In this document: in pieces, positions 36,037 through 44,618 of the stretch
Numbering within the stretch: the stretch's first letter is position 1
How the letters are laid out: every line of letters begins with the position of its first letter
Source of the DNA: Bog-532 sp963805255
GTDB taxonomy: Bacteria; Actinomycetota; Actinomycetes; Streptosporangiales; Streptosporangiaceae
DNA: 64,000 bases
Direction of reading: 5' to 3'
NCBI GenBank assembly: GCA_963805255.1
Contig: CAWDTK010000003.1
Span: forward strand, 186,001-250,000
The notes under the pieces: model-generated
Told to the model about the DNA's origin: nothing
Database searches by the model: none
Seen by the model: the letters and a program-made list of their open reading frames with translations, nothing else
Made by a program: the position numbers and the translations under genes

Positions 36037-36366
36037 TCACGCCGGGCCGGGCAGGCCGAGCTGGCGCTCGCAGGCCCGGCGTATGCGCTGGCTGAGCAGG
36101 GCCGCCAGCGCCGGCCAGTCCTCGGCCAGCCGCCGGGCGTTGACGAACCGCGCCAGGTCGCTGCGCCGGCCCTGGCCCAGCAGGATGCTGTACAGGACGA
36201 GCCGTGATTCGTCCTTGGCCACGTCGAACTCGCGCAGGCCGTGCCAGGTGAGATGGACGGGTAGCACGACGGTGCCCTGCTGCGGACCGCGGAGGTCCTC
36301 CAGCCGGTCGGGGAGCCGTGCCGACAGCCCGTCCCGCCGCGAAAGGATCGCATTAGCCAGTGCCAT
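36037..36366 (-). CDS. Conserved hypothetical protein, 109 residues
   Basis: Starts MALANAILSRRDGLSARLPD at ATG 36366 with CGGAGA 17-12 bases upstream. It continues VVLPVHLTWHGLREFDVAKD to the C-terminus RRACERQLGLPGPA. The composition is that of a small soluble helical protein. I do not recognise a named family. Codon use is typical of the region and the upstream extension of this frame lacks coding character. It is divergent from the membrane-protein operon. Confidence 0.6.
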   Translation of the reverse strand: MALANAILSRRDGLSARLPDRLEDLRGPQQGTVVLPVHLTWHGLREFDVAKDESRLVLYSILLGQGRRSDLARFVNARRLAEDWPALAALLSQRIRRACERQLGLPGPA

Positions 36367-36552
36367 GGCGCTGATTATCTCCGAACGAGCCGGTGCGCGG
36401 GGCCATACCGCATGGTTACGCTCACCGAACGGACTGTGATGACTCCCGTACGGAGAGCGCCGAGGACAGCACCTGGCGGGCAGAATCGGCCTGTTCGAGC
36501 TGTACCTCTGACCCGCGTACCAGCACGAGGGTGGCGGCGTTACCCTCATGGC

Positions 36553-37002
36553 ATGAACAATGCCGGGACGGCTCGCGGGGCTCGCGGGGCTCGCAGGGCC
36601 GCCAGGTGGCGGTTCCTCGTCTCGCCGCCCTGGCTCGCCTGGCATGCGTTCGCGGTCGTGGCCTTCTGGGGCATGTTCTGGCTGGGTGACTGGCAGCTGC
36701 ACCGCGCTCTGGCCGGCAACGCGCTGAGCTGGGCTTACACGTTCGAGTGGCCGATCTTCGCGCTCATGGGCGCGGTGTTCTGGGGCAAGACGATCCGCGA
36801 TGAGGTCCGCATCCGCAGCGGCCGGGTAACGCAGGCGCCCGAGCCGGACCTGCCCGCAGGTCCTGCGAACGCGACCGGCCCGGACGGGACTACTATGGCG
36901 GGTAGTACGTCCGGCGAGATCGAGCTCTATGACCCGGAGCTCGCCGCCTACAACGCCTACCTGGCCCGGCTCAACCGGAGGGCCGAGAGCCGCGGCCGGT
37001 AG
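36553..37002 (+). CDS. Small membrane protein, unknown function
   Basis: 149 residues from ATG 36553. A basic N-terminus precedes two likely membrane spans (LAWHAFAVVAFWGMFWLGDW and FEWPIFALMGAVFW). A soluble C-terminal tail of about 70 residues ends AYNAYLARLNRRAESR. Membrane proteins of this size often neighbour DUF3817 genes in actinobacteria. The DUF3817 gene follows by 56 bp, so an operon is likely. Function unknown. Confidence 0.7.
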   Translation: MNNAGTARGARGARRAARWRFLVSPPWLAWHAFAVVAFWGMFWLGDWQLHRALAGNALSWAYTFEWPIFALMGAVFWGKTIRDEVRIRSGRVTQAPEPDLPAGPANATGPDGTTMAGSTSGEIELYDPELAAYNAYLARLNRRAESRGR

Positions 37003-37058
37003 CACGGGCCCAGCGGAATCAGCCAGCGAAACAGCCAGGGAAACAGGAGGTAGCGCCG

Positions 37059-37409
37059 GTGCGAGGAACCGTGCTCCGGTACCGTGTCATGGCCTACATC
37101 ACCGGTGTGGTGCTCGTGATCCTGTGCTTCGCCGGCATCCCGCTGCAGATCGCCGGGCACCCCGCGCTGGTCAACCTGGTCGGCACCGTGCACGGCATCC
37201 TGTACATGATCTACCTGGTCACCGCGGCCCTGCTGGCGTGGAAGCTGCGGCTGGCCCCGGTGCCCACCGTGCTGGTGCTGCTGGCCGGGACCGTCCCCAT
37301 CCTGACGTTCGTCGTCGAGCGCTGGATGACCCGGCGGTACATCAACCCGGCCCTGGCCGCGGAGACCACGGCGGACCGTGAGCGAGCACTACTTCACCGC
37401 GCGCCCTGA
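37059..37409 (+). CDS. DUF3817 integral membrane protein
   Basis: 116 residues. GTG 37059 has AGGAGG at 37045-37050. Three hydrophobic segments (VMAYITGVVLVILCFAGIPL, HGILYMIYLVTAALLAW, VPTVLVLLAGTVPILTFVVE) and VERWMTRRY match DUF3817 (YdzA-like) proteins. No function is known. The stop overlaps the start of the next methyltransferase by 32 bp. Confidence 0.85.
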   Translation: MRGTVLRYRVMAYITGVVLVILCFAGIPLQIAGHPALVNLVGTVHGILYMIYLVTAALLAWKLRLAPVPTVLVLLAGTVPILTFVVERWMTRRYINPALAAETTADRERALLHRAP

Positions 37410-38211
37410 GACCGGGCACCGGCCCGGCCGGGTGCACGTGCTGCTGCCGGACGTGCACCTGGAGCTGGCTACCGACGCGGGCGTGTTCTCCCCCGGCCGG
37501 GTCGACCCCGGCACCCGGCTGCTGCTGGACGTCGCCGCCGATCCGCCCGGCCCGCCCGCCGGTGACCTGCTCGATCTGGGCTGCGGGTACGGGCCGATCG
37601 CGCTGGTGCTCGCCAGCCGCGCGCCCGCGGCGACCGTCTGGGCGGTGGACGTGAACGAACGGGCCCTGGACCTGTGCGCACGGAACGCGGCCCACGCGGG
37701 GCTGGCGAACGTGCGGTGCGCCACGCCGGACGACCCGGCCCTGCCCGCGGCCTACGCCGGCATCTGGTCGAATCCGCCGATCCGCGTCGGCAAGCAGGCC
37801 CTGCACGAACTGCTCGGCGGCTGGCTGCCCCGGCTGGCGCCCGACGCCGCCGCCACCGCCGTGGTCCAGCGCCACCTGGGCGCCGACTCACTGCACCGCT
37901 GGCTGGCCGCCCAGGGCTGGGATGCGAGGCGGATCGCGTCCCGGGCCGGGTACCGGATCCTGCGGATCACCCGGCCCCCCGCCCCGGAGGACACTGACCC
38001 GCAGGACACTGACCCGCAGGACACCGCCCCGCAGGACACCGCCCCGCAGGACACCGCCCCGCAGGACACCGCCCCGCAGGACACCGCCCCGCAGGACACC
38101 GCCCCGCAGGACACCGCCCCGCAGGACACCGCCCCGCAGGACACCGCCCCGCAGGACACCGCCCCGCAGGACACTGACCCGCAGGACACTGACCCGCAGG
38201 ACACGCCGTGA
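37378..38211 (+). CDS. RsmC/MTS-type SAM methyltransferase with PQDTA-repeat tail
   Basis: 277 residues. The enzyme (1-200) has GVFSPGRVDPGTRLLLD, SAM motif I DLLDLGCGYGPIALVLA, VDVNERALDL and the N6/N2-type catalytic WSNPPIRVGK. This fits the small-methyltransferase family that modifies rRNA guanine (RsmC-like). After residue 202 comes a tail of about 15 pentapeptides (EDTDP, QDTDP, ten QDTAP, QDTDP, QDTDP, QDTP) encoded by exact 15-bp repeats (37984-38205). The tail is acidic, disordered and absent from typical family members. GTG 37378 overlaps DUF3817; its own stop overlaps the TrmH gene by 4 bp (GTGA), so the three are one operon. Confidence 0.85.
   Translation: MSEHYFTARPETGHRPGRVHVLLPDVHLELATDAGVFSPGRVDPGTRLLLDVAADPPGPPAGDLLDLGCGYGPIALVLASRAPAATVWAVDVNERALDLCARNAAHAGLANVRCATPDDPALPAAYAGIWSNPPIRVGKQALHELLGGWLPRLAPDAAATAVVQRHLGADSLHRWLAAQGWDARRIASRAGYRILRITRPPAPEDTDPQDTDPQDTAPQDTAPQDTAPQDTAPQDTAPQDTAPQDTAPQDTAPQDTAPQDTAPQDTDPQDTDPQDTP
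37984..38205. repeat. 15-bp coding minisatellite (about 15 units)
   Basis: Units CAGGACACCGCCCCG (ten nearly exact) flanked by CAGGACACTGACCCG variants on both sides. Symmetric variant placement suggests expansion from the middle. Confidence 0.92.
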
Positions 38212-38819
38212 CCGCCCCGGCGGGCCCGGCGGGCGCGCCCGGCGACGGCGAGTACCGGCCCCGGCAGCTCCGCCCGACCGAGGTCAAGCGGCTCAACCGG
38301 GCGTGGCGGCGCGGCACCCAGGCGCGTCTCGCGCTGCTGCTGGATTCGGTGACCCAGCCGTTCAACGTCGGCTCGATCGCCCGCACGGCCGCGGCGTTCG
38401 GCGTCGAGCACGTGTGGCTGTGCGGCAACACCGCGCCGCTGGACCACCCGTCGGTGCGCAAGACCGCGCTCGGCACGGAACGGTTCCTGTCCTGGGAGCG
38501 TGAACCCTCCCCCGCCTCGGCGGCCAAGGCCGCGGCCGCCGCCGGGCTGCGGATGGTCGCCATCGAGCTGGCCGCGGGCGCCGTGCCCCTCCACGAGGCG
38601 CCGCTCGGCGGCGACGTCTGCCTGGCGATCGGCAACGAGGACCACGGCTGCTCCCCCGCGCTGCTCGCCGCGTGCGCCGCGGCCGCCTACATCCCCCAGG
38701 TCGGGCGGGTAGGCTCACTGAACGTGGCGGTCGCTTCGGCCATCGCGATGGCCGACGCCCGGCGCCGCGAATGGCAGACCGCAGGCCCTGCGAGGCCCGC
38801 GGGGCCTGCGGAAATCTGA
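38208..38819 (+). CDS. TrmH/SpoU-family RNA 2'-O-methyltransferase
   Basis: 203 residues, SPOUT fold. Motif 1 is QPFNVGSIARTAAAFGVEHV with the N and R residues, motif 2 AIGNEDHGCSP, and motif 3 IPQVGRVGSLNVAVASAIAM. It uses SAM to methylate ribose in tRNA or rRNA; the exact target is not clear. GTG 38208 overlaps the preceding stop by 4 bp, so it is translated together with the upstream methyltransferase. Confidence 0.9.
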   Translation: MTAPAGPAGAPGDGEYRPRQLRPTEVKRLNRAWRRGTQARLALLLDSVTQPFNVGSIARTAAAFGVEHVWLCGNTAPLDHPSVRKTALGTERFLSWEREPSPASAAKAAAAAGLRMVAIELAAGAVPLHEAPLGGDVCLAIGNEDHGCSPALLAACAAAAYIPQVGRVGSLNVAVASAIAMADARRREWQTAGPARPAGPAEI

Positions 38820-38890
38820 CACCGAAATCTCGCCGGGACGATTTGCAGTGTTCACCCAACGACTCCGATGCGGCACCCATACTGGGCAGC

Positions 38891-39682
38891 GTGCTGCGAG
38901 CAGACGTTGATCAACGCCGTCCCGTCGCCTACCTGGACCGCACCCTCCCCATCGCCTTCGCGCACCGGGGCGGAGCGGCGCATCAGCCGGAGAATTCCTG
39001 GGCCGCCTTCGGGCACGCCATCGGACTCGGCTACACTCACCTGGAAACCGACGCCCGGGCCACCGCGGATGGTGTGCTCCTCGCCATCCACGACCGCACC
39101 CTGGACCGGGTGACGGACCGCACCGGCCGGATCGCGCGGATGCGCTACCGTGAGGTGTCCGGGGCGCGGATCGGCGGCACCGAGCCGATCCCGCTGATTG
39201 AGGACCTGCTGGGCGCCTGGCCCGCGCTGCGGTTCAACATCGACCTGAAGGACGTGCTCGCGATCCGGCCCATGATAGACGTGCTGCGCCGCACCGGCGC
39301 GTGGGACCGGGTCTGCGTCACGTCGTTCTCGGCGCGCCGGCTGCACGCGGCCCGGGCCCTGCTCGACCGCCCGGTCTGCATGGCGCTGTCCCCGGCCGGC
39401 GTGGCGGCGCTGCGGCTGGCCGGGGGTGTGCCCCGGTACGGCGACGCGCTGGCCGAACGGCTCGCCCGCGCGGGTGTGCACTGCGCGCAGGTACCGGGCC
39501 GGGTTGCCACCGCGTCGTTCATCCGCAAGGCGCACAAAGCCGGCCTGCACGTGCACGTGTGGACGCTCAACCGTCGCCGGGAAATGGAACACGCGCTCGA
39601 TCTGGGTGCCGACGGGGTCATGACCGACGAGACGGTCATGCTGCGTGACCTGCTGATCGAACGGGGCGTCTGGCCGTCCTGA
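38891..39682 (+). CDS. Glycerophosphodiester phosphodiesterase
   Basis: 263 residues from GTG 38891. The TIM-barrel begins IAFAHRGGAAHQPENSWAAF, then THLETDARATADGVLLAIHD, providing the HR, E-x-D and H catalytic and metal residues. It ends GADGVMTDE. It hydrolyses glycerophosphodiesters to glycerol 3-phosphate and alcohol. No signal peptide, so cytoplasmic. An in-frame extension to 38672 overlaps TrmH and is not credible. The ribosome binding site is weak. Confidence 0.88.
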   Translation: MLRADVDQRRPVAYLDRTLPIAFAHRGGAAHQPENSWAAFGHAIGLGYTHLETDARATADGVLLAIHDRTLDRVTDRTGRIARMRYREVSGARIGGTEPIPLIEDLLGAWPALRFNIDLKDVLAIRPMIDVLRRTGAWDRVCVTSFSARRLHAARALLDRPVCMALSPAGVAALRLAGGVPRYGDALAERLARAGVHCAQVPGRVATASFIRKAHKAGLHVHVWTLNRRREMEHALDLGADGVMTDETVMLRDLLIERGVWPS

Positions 39683-39844
39683 CCGCGCACCGCCTCCCCC
39701 GGCCCGCCCGGATCCGCGGCGCTGAAATTACGCATGGGGTATTCCGGCACAGATCAGGGTTGGATCGGAGCGTAATCGGGAATCTTGTCCGCGTATTCAG
39801 CGTTAACAAGTTCATACGGCTGAGCGCTTGGAGGCAGCACGCCA

Positions 39845-40231
39845 ATGGCCGAACGCGCACTACGCGGCACCCGGCTCGGGTCGACGAGCTACGAGAACGA
39901 CCGCAATACGGATCTCGCCCCGCGACAGGAAGTCGCCTTCGACTGTCCCAAGGGGCACCATTTTACCGTGCCCTTCGCCGCTGAGGCCGAGCTTCCCCCG
40001 ACCTGGGAATGCCGGGTGTGCGGTGCGGTCGCTTTCGCGGCTACCGGCGAGTCACCCGCACCGAAGAAGGTCAAGCCGCCGCGCAGCCACTGGGACATGC
40101 TGCTGGAGCGGCGCACGGTCGACGACCTGGAAGCGGTCCTGGCCGAGCGGCTCGAGGTCATCCGGGGACGGCGCGGTACCCCGGGGGAAAGCGACGCGCG
40201 CCGCGACCGCCGACAGCGCAAGAGCGCCTGA
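39845..40231 (+). CDS. rbpA: RNA polymerase-binding protein RbpA
   Basis: 128 residues; GGAGG 11-15 bases before ATG 39845. The actinobacteria-specific core has FDCPKGHHFTVPF and WECRVCG zinc-binding cysteines, a basic linker KKVKPPRSHWDMLLERRT and the sigma-interaction helix LEAVLAERLEVIRGRR. RbpA stabilises RNA polymerase with the housekeeping sigma factor at open complexes. It is convergent with the following mannose synthase gene. Confidence 0.95.
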   Translation: MAERALRGTRLGSTSYENDRNTDLAPRQEVAFDCPKGHHFTVPFAAEAELPPTWECRVCGAVAFAATGESPAPKKVKPPRSHWDMLLERRTVDDLEAVLAERLEVIRGRRGTPGESDARRDRRQRKSA

Positions 40232-40301
40232 GCCTCGGCGGGCACCGTCCCTCAGCTAGCTATGCCCCGGCAAGCCGGCTAAACCGATCGGGTAACACGC
40301 T

Positions 40302-41153
40302 TCAGCCGTCAGCGTCCGCGTCAAACTGGACACGCCGACTGCGCGCCCCGGGCCTTATGCCCCGGGACGCGCAACGTCCCGGGAGTAACCTCCCGGGACG
40401 TTGCCGTCCCGGGGCGCGGAGGTTCTTCATCCGGGACGCAACGCCCCATTGCGCGACGCGGAGGAAGGCCTCCCCGATGATGGCCCGGCTCATCTTGCTC
40501 GCCCCGCGCTCCCGTTCCACGAATGTGATGGGGACCTCCACGACCCGCAGGCCCGCCTGAACCAGGCGCAGCGTCAGATCGATCTGAAAGCAGTAGCCCG
40601 CCGATTGCACCGTGTCCAGGCTTATCGCGCGGAGCGAAGACGTCCGGTAGGCACGGTAACCGCCCGTCGCGTCCCGGATGTCGAGGCCGAGCATGAGGCG
40701 GGTGTAGACGTTGGCACCGCGGGAGAGGATCTCGCGGGACTTCGGCCAGTTGAGCAGCCGCCCGCCCGGTATCCACCGGGATCCGAGCACCGCGTCCGCG
40801 CCGTCCAGCGCGGCCAGCAACTGCGGCAGCTGCTCAGGCTGGTGCGAGCCGTCCGCGTCCATCTCGACCACGGCGTCGTACCCGCGGTCCAGCGCCCAGC
40901 GGAATCCGGCGATGTAGGCCGGACCCAGCCCCGCCTTCTCCCTCCGGTGCAGAACCTCGATGTGCGGGTCGGTTTCGGACAGCTTGTCGGCCAGGTCACC
41001 GGTCCCGTCGGGGCTGTTGTCGTCGACGACCAGCAGGTCCGCGTGGGGTACCGCAGCGCGCAGGCGGCCGGCGATGGCCTCCAGATTCTGCCGCTCCTGG
41101 TAGGTCGGCATGATGACGGCGACGCGCTCGATGGGTGGGGTGGGCTCTGCCAC
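40302..41153 (-). CDS. ppm1: Polyprenol monophosphomannose synthase
   Basis: About 283 residues, GT2 glycosyltransferase. It starts near GTG 41153 (VAEPTPPIERVAVIMPTYQE), then DLLVVDDNSPDGTG, the DxD-type EMDADGSHQPEQL, DAVLGSRWIPGG and DATGGYRAYR, ending with SKMSRAIIGEAFLRVAQWG. It transfers mannose from GDP-mannose to polyprenyl phosphate for lipoglycan or protein mannosylation. The last 40 residues are arginine/glycine rich and are coded by sequence that forms strong hairpins (40341-40404), so the native stop may have been lost by a shift. GGAGG lies upstream of the GTG. Confidence 0.88.
   Translation of the reverse strand: MAEPTPPIERVAVIMPTYQERQNLEAIAGRLRAAVPHADLLVVDDNSPDGTGDLADKLSETDPHIEVLHRREKAGLGPAYIAGFRWALDRGYDAVVEMDADGSHQPEQLPQLLAALDGADAVLGSRWIPGGRLLNWPKSREILSRGANVYTRLMLGLDIRDATGGYRAYRTSSLRAISLDTVQSAGYCFQIDLTLRLVQAGLRVVEVPITFVERERGASKMSRAIIGEAFLRVAQWGVASRMKNLRAPGRQRPGRLLPGRCASRGIRPGARSRRVQFDADADG
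40341..40404 (-). terminator. Pair of strong adjacent hairpins in the 3' end of the mannose synthase
   Basis: CAACGTCCCGGGAG and its inverse pair around a 4-base loop (40372-40403). Next to it GCGC/CCCGGG pairs with CCCGGG/GCGC (40341-40371). There is no clear T-run. They may act as bidirectional stops between the convergent rbpA and ppm1 genes. Confidence 0.5.
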
Positions 41154-41655
41154 GCTTACTGCCTCCGCCTGGGTAAGCTCGCTGGTCCTGGCCGACCAGG
41201 ATATCGGCCCCGCGCCTTCCTTTAGCCGAGAAGGACCTGAGCCTTTCCCGTGAGCCCGCCGGGCACCCGCCCGGGGCATCCACCAAGTGGCGGCCAGGGA
41301 ATCTCGGGCAGAGGAAAGGAACCCGGGCCGCGCCTTCGGACCGGGGACCGTCTCGCCGGCAACGAGTTCGGCCTCCGTTGTCTACTGGGCGCCCGGGTCC
41401 CCTCCCAAGCCCAACCCCCGTCCAGCCGGTTCCGCGTAGCAGCCCATCTCGCCGTGCCGGGCACTGAAGCGGCTGGATGCATACGCCCCCGCCCTGGCGC
41501 GGTCCAGATCACGGCGGGCCAGCCACCTCCGGCCAGCCAGCCCGGTGCTGGACTGTGTGCAGAAACTTACCCCTCATCCGGACGTTGTCAACCCCCAAAT
41601 TATTACTGTACGTATACCTTTTAGCGCGGTATCCGCCATAAAGGCCCGGTCTTGA
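41154..41655. other. 502 bp intergenic region upstream of ppm1 and downstream of kal
   Basis: No gene supported. It contains a short AT-rich stretch around 41595-41630 (AAATTATTACTGTACGTATA) unusual for this DNA, which may be a leftward promoter or a recently acquired bit. Confidence 0.4.
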
Positions 41656-42129
41656 CTACAAAGCGAAGTCAGATTGGTGTTCTGGGACAACGACGGTCCC
41701 GGTGGCGGTGGCTACGACCAGGGGCTCCGGAAGCACCGCGGCGGCCGAAGGGCCCCGCGCCGGGTCGGCCCGGCAGACCACGCTGGCCTCGAACGTCAGC
41801 TCCCGGCTGCGCCGCCCCACGGCGGTGACCGCCGCCGTAACCTCGATGACGTCGCCCGCCTGCACCGGCGCGCGGAACTGCACGTCGGAGTAGGAGGCGA
41901 ACAGCCCCTCGTCACCGTCCATCCGGATACACACCTCGGTGGCAACGTCGCCGAACAGGGCCAGCGCGTACGCACCGTCCACCAGGTTCCCGCCGTAGTG
42001 CGCGTCCCCGTAGCCCACGTACCGGCGGTGCGTCACCGACAGGCCCAGTCGCCGATCGGCCGCGGGCCGCTCCCCGCCCGCCGGCCCCTGCGCGCCCGCC
42101 GGGTCCGGCGCGCCCCGCGCGCTAGACAT
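41656..42129 (-). CDS. kal: 3-aminobutyryl-CoA ammonia-lyase (hotdog fold)
   Basis: 157 residues. A MaoC/hotdog-type protein with RRYVGYGDAHYGGNLVDGAY, ALFGDVATEVCIRMDGDEGL and VQFRAPVQAGDVIEV. These are hallmarks of Kal, which removes ammonia from L-3-aminobutyryl-CoA to give crotonyl-CoA in lysine fermentation. ATG 42129 overlaps the kamE stop (ATGTCTAG). Position at the end of the kdd-kamD-kamE operon supports the call. Confidence 0.85.
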   Translation of the reverse strand: MSSARGAPDPAGAQGPAGGERPAADRRLGLSVTHRRYVGYGDAHYGGNLVDGAYALALFGDVATEVCIRMDGDEGLFASYSDVQFRAPVQAGDVIEVTAAVTAVGRRSRELTFEASVVCRADPARGPSAAAVLPEPLVVATATGTVVVPEHQSDFAL

Positions 42130-42871
42130 GGGCCGGCTCCGGGTCGAGGGTGGCGGCCAGGTAGCTGGCCACCTCGCGCGGCGTCGTCCCGCGGCCGAAG
42201 ATCGCATCGACGCCCAGCACGCCCGCGGCGGCCGGGTCGAACCGGGGCCCGCCGACCACAAGGACCGGTCCCCCGCCGCCGGGGTAGGCGTCACGGAAAG
42301 CCGCGGACATCTCCCGTGCGTTGGACAGGTGCGCGTCGCGCTGCGTTACCACCTGGCTGACCAGCACGGCATCAACCCGTTCGGCGCGGGCGCGGGCCAC
42401 CAGATCTGGCACGTCCACCTGGGCTCCCATGTTCACCACACGCATCTCCCGGTAGTACTCGAGTCCCTTCTCGCCCGCGTACCCCTTGACGTTCAGGATC
42501 GCGTCGATGCCGACGGTGTGCGCGTCGGTCCCGATGCACGCGCCCACCACCACGAACTTCCGGCCCAGCGCCGAGCGGATGCGCAGGTTCACCTCCTGCG
42601 CCGTCAGCAGCGGGAACTCGCGTTCGGCGACGGTCACCGCGGACAGGTCAACCAGGTGCCCTACCCGTCCGTAGACGATGAAGAACGTGAAATCGGGGCC
42701 GATTCCCTTGGCGTGCACCACCATCGCGGGCTCCAGGCCCATCTTCGCGGCCAGCTGCAGCGCCGCCCCCTCGGCCCGCGCCCGCTCGATCTCGCCGCCG
42801 AACGGGACCGGCAGCGTGAACGACACCTGCACGCGGCCGTCCCCGGTGTTGTCGCCGTAGGGCCGGATCAC
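42122..42871 (-). CDS. kamE: Lysine 5,6-aminomutase beta subunit
   Basis: At least 249 residues. VIRPYGDNTGDGRVQVSFTL is followed by the PLP lysine in ALGRKFVVVGA (residue 105) and the cobalamin motif DAHTVG (D-x-H-x2-G). With KamD it moves the 6-amino group of beta-lysine to carbon 5. The start is uncertain. ATG 42981 overlaps the kamD stop as ATGA but is in another frame and meets TGA near 42868; one indel around 42900-42925 would join it to this frame and restore a normal N-terminus. As given, GTG 42871 is the nearest in-frame start and lacks a good ribosome binding site. Confidence 0.85.
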   Translation of the reverse strand: MIRPYGDNTGDGRVQVSFTLPVPFGGEIERARAEGAALQLAAKMGLEPAMVVHAKGIGPDFTFFIVYGRVGHLVDLSAVTVAEREFPLLTAQEVNLRIRSALGRKFVVVGACIGTDAHTVGIDAILNVKGYAGEKGLEYYREMRVVNMGAQVDVPDLVARARAERVDAVLVSQVVTQRDAHLSNAREMSAAFRDAYPGGGGPVLVVGGPRFDPAAAGVLGVDAIFGRGTTPREVASYLAATLDPEPAHV

Positions 42872-42977
42872 AGTGCTGGCCCGGGGAACACCCTGAATCG
42901 CGCGGACGGAGGGGCCAGGGCCCCTCGCGGGCCGCGCGATCGCGGCTGCGCCGCGCCACTCGCCGTACCGTCTCTGC

Positions 42978-44618
42978 TCATGATGCCTCCACCGGTTCCG
43001 GGTCCCGGGCGGGCGGAGAGCCATCGCGGGTCCGTTCGGGATCATGATCGTCGTTCGCGAACCGGGACCCGGCATCCAGGATCTCCGTAGCCGGGTTGAA
43101 ATACCCCGGTGCCCGTTCCACCACGCCGTCCAGGCCTCGGCCGCCGTCCGGCGGGCGCCTGGTTACGCCGAACGTCCCGGCGGCGATCGCGCGCAGCAGC
43201 CCCTCGTCGCAGATCCGGCGCAGCAGGCCGGTTGCCTCCCCCAGCACCTCGCGCGCCCGCGCGGCGACGAACCCGTCCGGCTCCGGGCGGAAGCTCTCCC
43301 CGAGCCGCCCGGCGGCGGTGCGCACGTACCGCACGTTCTCCAGCGCCAAGTCCCGGTCGGACAGGAACGGCGTGTGGATGCCCTCGGTCATCATCCCGAT
43401 GAGCAGGATCGACTGGTCCGTCATCAGCCCGCACAGGTTGAAGAACGCGTCCAGCAGATAGCCGGCGAAGACATTGCCGGTCATGTGCTTGGTCGGCGGC
43501 ATGTACTTCAGCGGCGCGTCCGGGAACAGCTCGCGGACGAGCTGCGCGTGCGCCAGCTCCAGCAGGAACGAGTCCGGCACCGCCGGGTCGATCTCGAACG
43601 CGTGCCCCAGGCCGAGCTGCGCGTCGGCCAGCCCGGCCTCCTGGCCGAAGTACTCGTTCAGCAGCTGGCTGACCACCACGGTGTGCGCGGCGTCAACCGC
43701 GTCCGCCGTGGTCAGGTAGTTGTCCTCGCCGGTGTTGATCACGATCCCCGCACGCGCGTGCACCTGGCGGGAGAACCGCTGGTCGATGAAGGTCCGGCGC
43801 GGATTGATGTCGCGGAAGATGATGCCGTACATGCAGTCGTTCAGCATCATGTCCAGGCGCTCCAGCCCGGCCAGGGCCGCGATCTCCGGCATGCACAGCC
43901 CGGACGCGTAGTTGGTGAGCCGTACGTACCGGCCCAGCTCGCGGGAGGTGTCATCCAGCGCCGCGCGCATCAGAGCGAAGTTCTCCTGGGTGGCGTACGT
44001 GCCGGCGTACCCCTCGCGGGTCGCGCCTTCGGGCACGTAGTCCAGCAGCGACTGACCGGTGGAGCGGATGACCGCGATGATGTCCGCGCCCTCCCGCGCG
44101 GCGGCCTGCGCCTGCGGGATGTCCTCGTAGATGTCGCCGGTCGCCACGATGAGATAAATCCACGGCTTGGGCGGGTCGGCGGTCGCGGCGATCATGCGGG
44201 ACCGTTGCGCCCGCTGCGCGTCGATGGCGGCGAAGCCCTTTCCGGCCGAACGGGACGCGGCGCTCCTGGCCGTCCGTGCGTCGTTTCCCTCGGGGAGCCG
44301 GAACGTCACCTTTCCGGCGGCGGCGGCCCCGGCGAGCTGGCGCAGGTCGTGGTGGCCCGCGTCGTGGAGTGCGTGCCAGACCGGGAGGGCGACGCCGTGC
44401 TCGAGGCCGACGCTGTCCTTTACGGCGTCGGTGAGGCGGTTGACCCACGGCATGCCGTCCTGGCCGGCGCCGTTCAGCCCGGCCAGCCGCAGCACGGCCC
44501 GCTCCACGGAGACCGTCGTGTGCGTGCGGGCCATTTCGGTGATCGGCTCGCCCGCGCGCCGGGCCAGCTCGCGCGCCTCGCGGACCGTGCCCGGGTCCAG
44601 CCCCAGCTTCGACGTCAT
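42978..44618 (-). CDS. kamD: Lysine 5,6-aminomutase alpha subunit
   Basis: 546 residues. Matches KamD throughout: LARRAGEPITEMARTHTTVS, IYLIVATGDIYEDIPQAQAA, IAVIRSTGQSLLDYVPEGAT, LNDCMYGIIFRDINPRRTFI, PPTKHMTGNVFAGYLLDAFF. It forms the adenosylcobalamin/PLP enzyme with KamE. ATG 44618 shares its first base with the kdd stop (TGATG), so translation is coupled. It also acts on D-lysine in some bacteria. Confidence 0.95.
   Translation of the reverse strand: MTSKLGLDPGTVREARELARRAGEPITEMARTHTTVSVERAVLRLAGLNGAGQDGMPWVNRLTDAVKDSVGLEHGVALPVWHALHDAGHHDLRQLAGAAAAGKVTFRLPEGNDARTARSAASRSAGKGFAAIDAQRAQRSRMIAATADPPKPWIYLIVATGDIYEDIPQAQAAAREGADIIAVIRSTGQSLLDYVPEGATREGYAGTYATQENFALMRAALDDTSRELGRYVRLTNYASGLCMPEIAALAGLERLDMMLNDCMYGIIFRDINPRRTFIDQRFSRQVHARAGIVINTGEDNYLTTADAVDAAHTVVVSQLLNEYFGQEAGLADAQLGLGHAFEIDPAVPDSFLLELAHAQLVRELFPDAPLKYMPPTKHMTGNVFAGYLLDAFFNLCGLMTDQSILLIGMMTEGIHTPFLSDRDLALENVRYVRTAAGRLGESFRPEPDGFVAARAREVLGEATGLLRRICDEGLLRAIAAGTFGVTRRPPDGGRGLDGVVERAPGYFNPATEILDAGSRFANDDHDPERTRDGSPPARDPEPVEAS

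Noticed and set aside
36412..36552. Longer N-terminus for the small membrane protein
   Set aside because: The extra 47 codons overlap the divergent promoter region and lack conserved character; ATG 36553 fits the basic leader plus first membrane span.
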